In this document: positions 5,882 through 5,919 of the stretch, piece after piece | Layout: every line of letters starts with the position of its first letter | How positions within the stretch are numbered: position 1 is the first letter of the stretch | Source of the DNA: Tissierellales bacterium | GTDB lineage: Bacteria > Bacillota_A > Clostridia > Tissierellales > JASKZW01 | NCBI GenBank assembly: GCA_030147425.1 | Contig: JASKZW010000148.1 | Location: 1-5,919 of the forward strand | DNA length: 5,919 nucleotides | Direction of reading: 5' to 3' | Notes under the pieces: generated by a model | What the model was told of the DNA's origin: nothing | Database searches by the model: none | Seen by the model: only the letters and a program-made list of their open reading frames with translations | Made by a program: the position numbers and the translations under genes

Positions 5882-5906
5882 AAGAGCCAGGCTTAGCCTG
5901 GCTCTT
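5882..5906 (+). terminator. Hairpin terminator after recR, weak T tract
   Basis: Eleven-base arms AAGAGCCAGGC (5882-5892) and GCCTGGCTCTT (5896-5906) with a TTA loop begin two bases after the recR stop. The stem is strong and GC-rich for this genome. The following tract is ATATATTTATAAA rather than a clean T run, so termination may be incomplete or the hairpin may also protect the mRNA 3' end. The window ends 13 bases later, so what follows is unknown. Confidence 0.8.
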
Positions 5907-5919
5907 ATATATTTATAAA

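Noticed and set aside
1..5919. Mobile element, CRISPR array, toxin-antitoxin or defence system
   Set aside because: No transposase, integrase, regularly spaced repeats, terminal inverted repeats or target duplications were seen. All space is filled by housekeeping genes and short regulatory gaps, none longer than about 250 nt.

Overview
The window looks like ordinary chromosomal housekeeping DNA from a low-GC, Gram-positive-type bacterium, most likely of the Clostridia/Tissierellia kind. The signs are strong A+T bias, heavy use of ATA, AGG, TTA and CTA codons, good purine-rich Shine-Dalgarno sites, textbook sigma-A promoters (TTGACA/TATAAT with 17-bp spacers), a large-type SRP RNA with a clostridial-looking Alu domain, and the dnaX-ebfC-recR gene order. 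The genus cannot be fixed from this sequence alone.

Left half, minus strand, read from position 3100 down to 1. An AbgT-family membrane transporter gene (about 3037 to 1478) has a perfect consensus promoter and ends in a strong hairpin terminator. A few bases further on, a second strong promoter drives tRNA-Ser(GGA) and, only about 9 nt later, the large SRP RNA. The pair ends in a 27-base perfect-palindrome terminator. A third promoter then drives pncB (nicotinate phosphoribosyltransferase, NAD salvage), which runs off the left edge after 287 codons.

Right half, plus strand. dnaX (clamp-loader tau/gamma subunit), ebfC (YbaB/EbfC nucleoid-associated protein) and recR (recombination mediator) form a tight operon with gaps of 13 and 17 nt. 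It is followed by a GC-rich hairpin just after the recR stop codon. The 250-nt region between the divergent transporter and dnaX genes carries both promoters, a near-perfect 16-bp palindrome and two pairs of short direct repeats, so it is the most likely regulatory hub.

No mobile element, CRISPR array or defence locus was seen, and nothing looks like a wholly new system. The items most worth a second look are the E. coli-type A AAA AAG slippery heptamer in the zero frame of dnaX, at a position like that of the E. coli gamma frameshift; the break-up of the usual tRNA-Ser/SRP RNA/dnaX synteny, with the RNA genes pointing away and a transporter in between; the apparent tRNA-SRP RNA co-transcript; the undecided start codon of the transporter; and the operator-like elements at 3111-3155.
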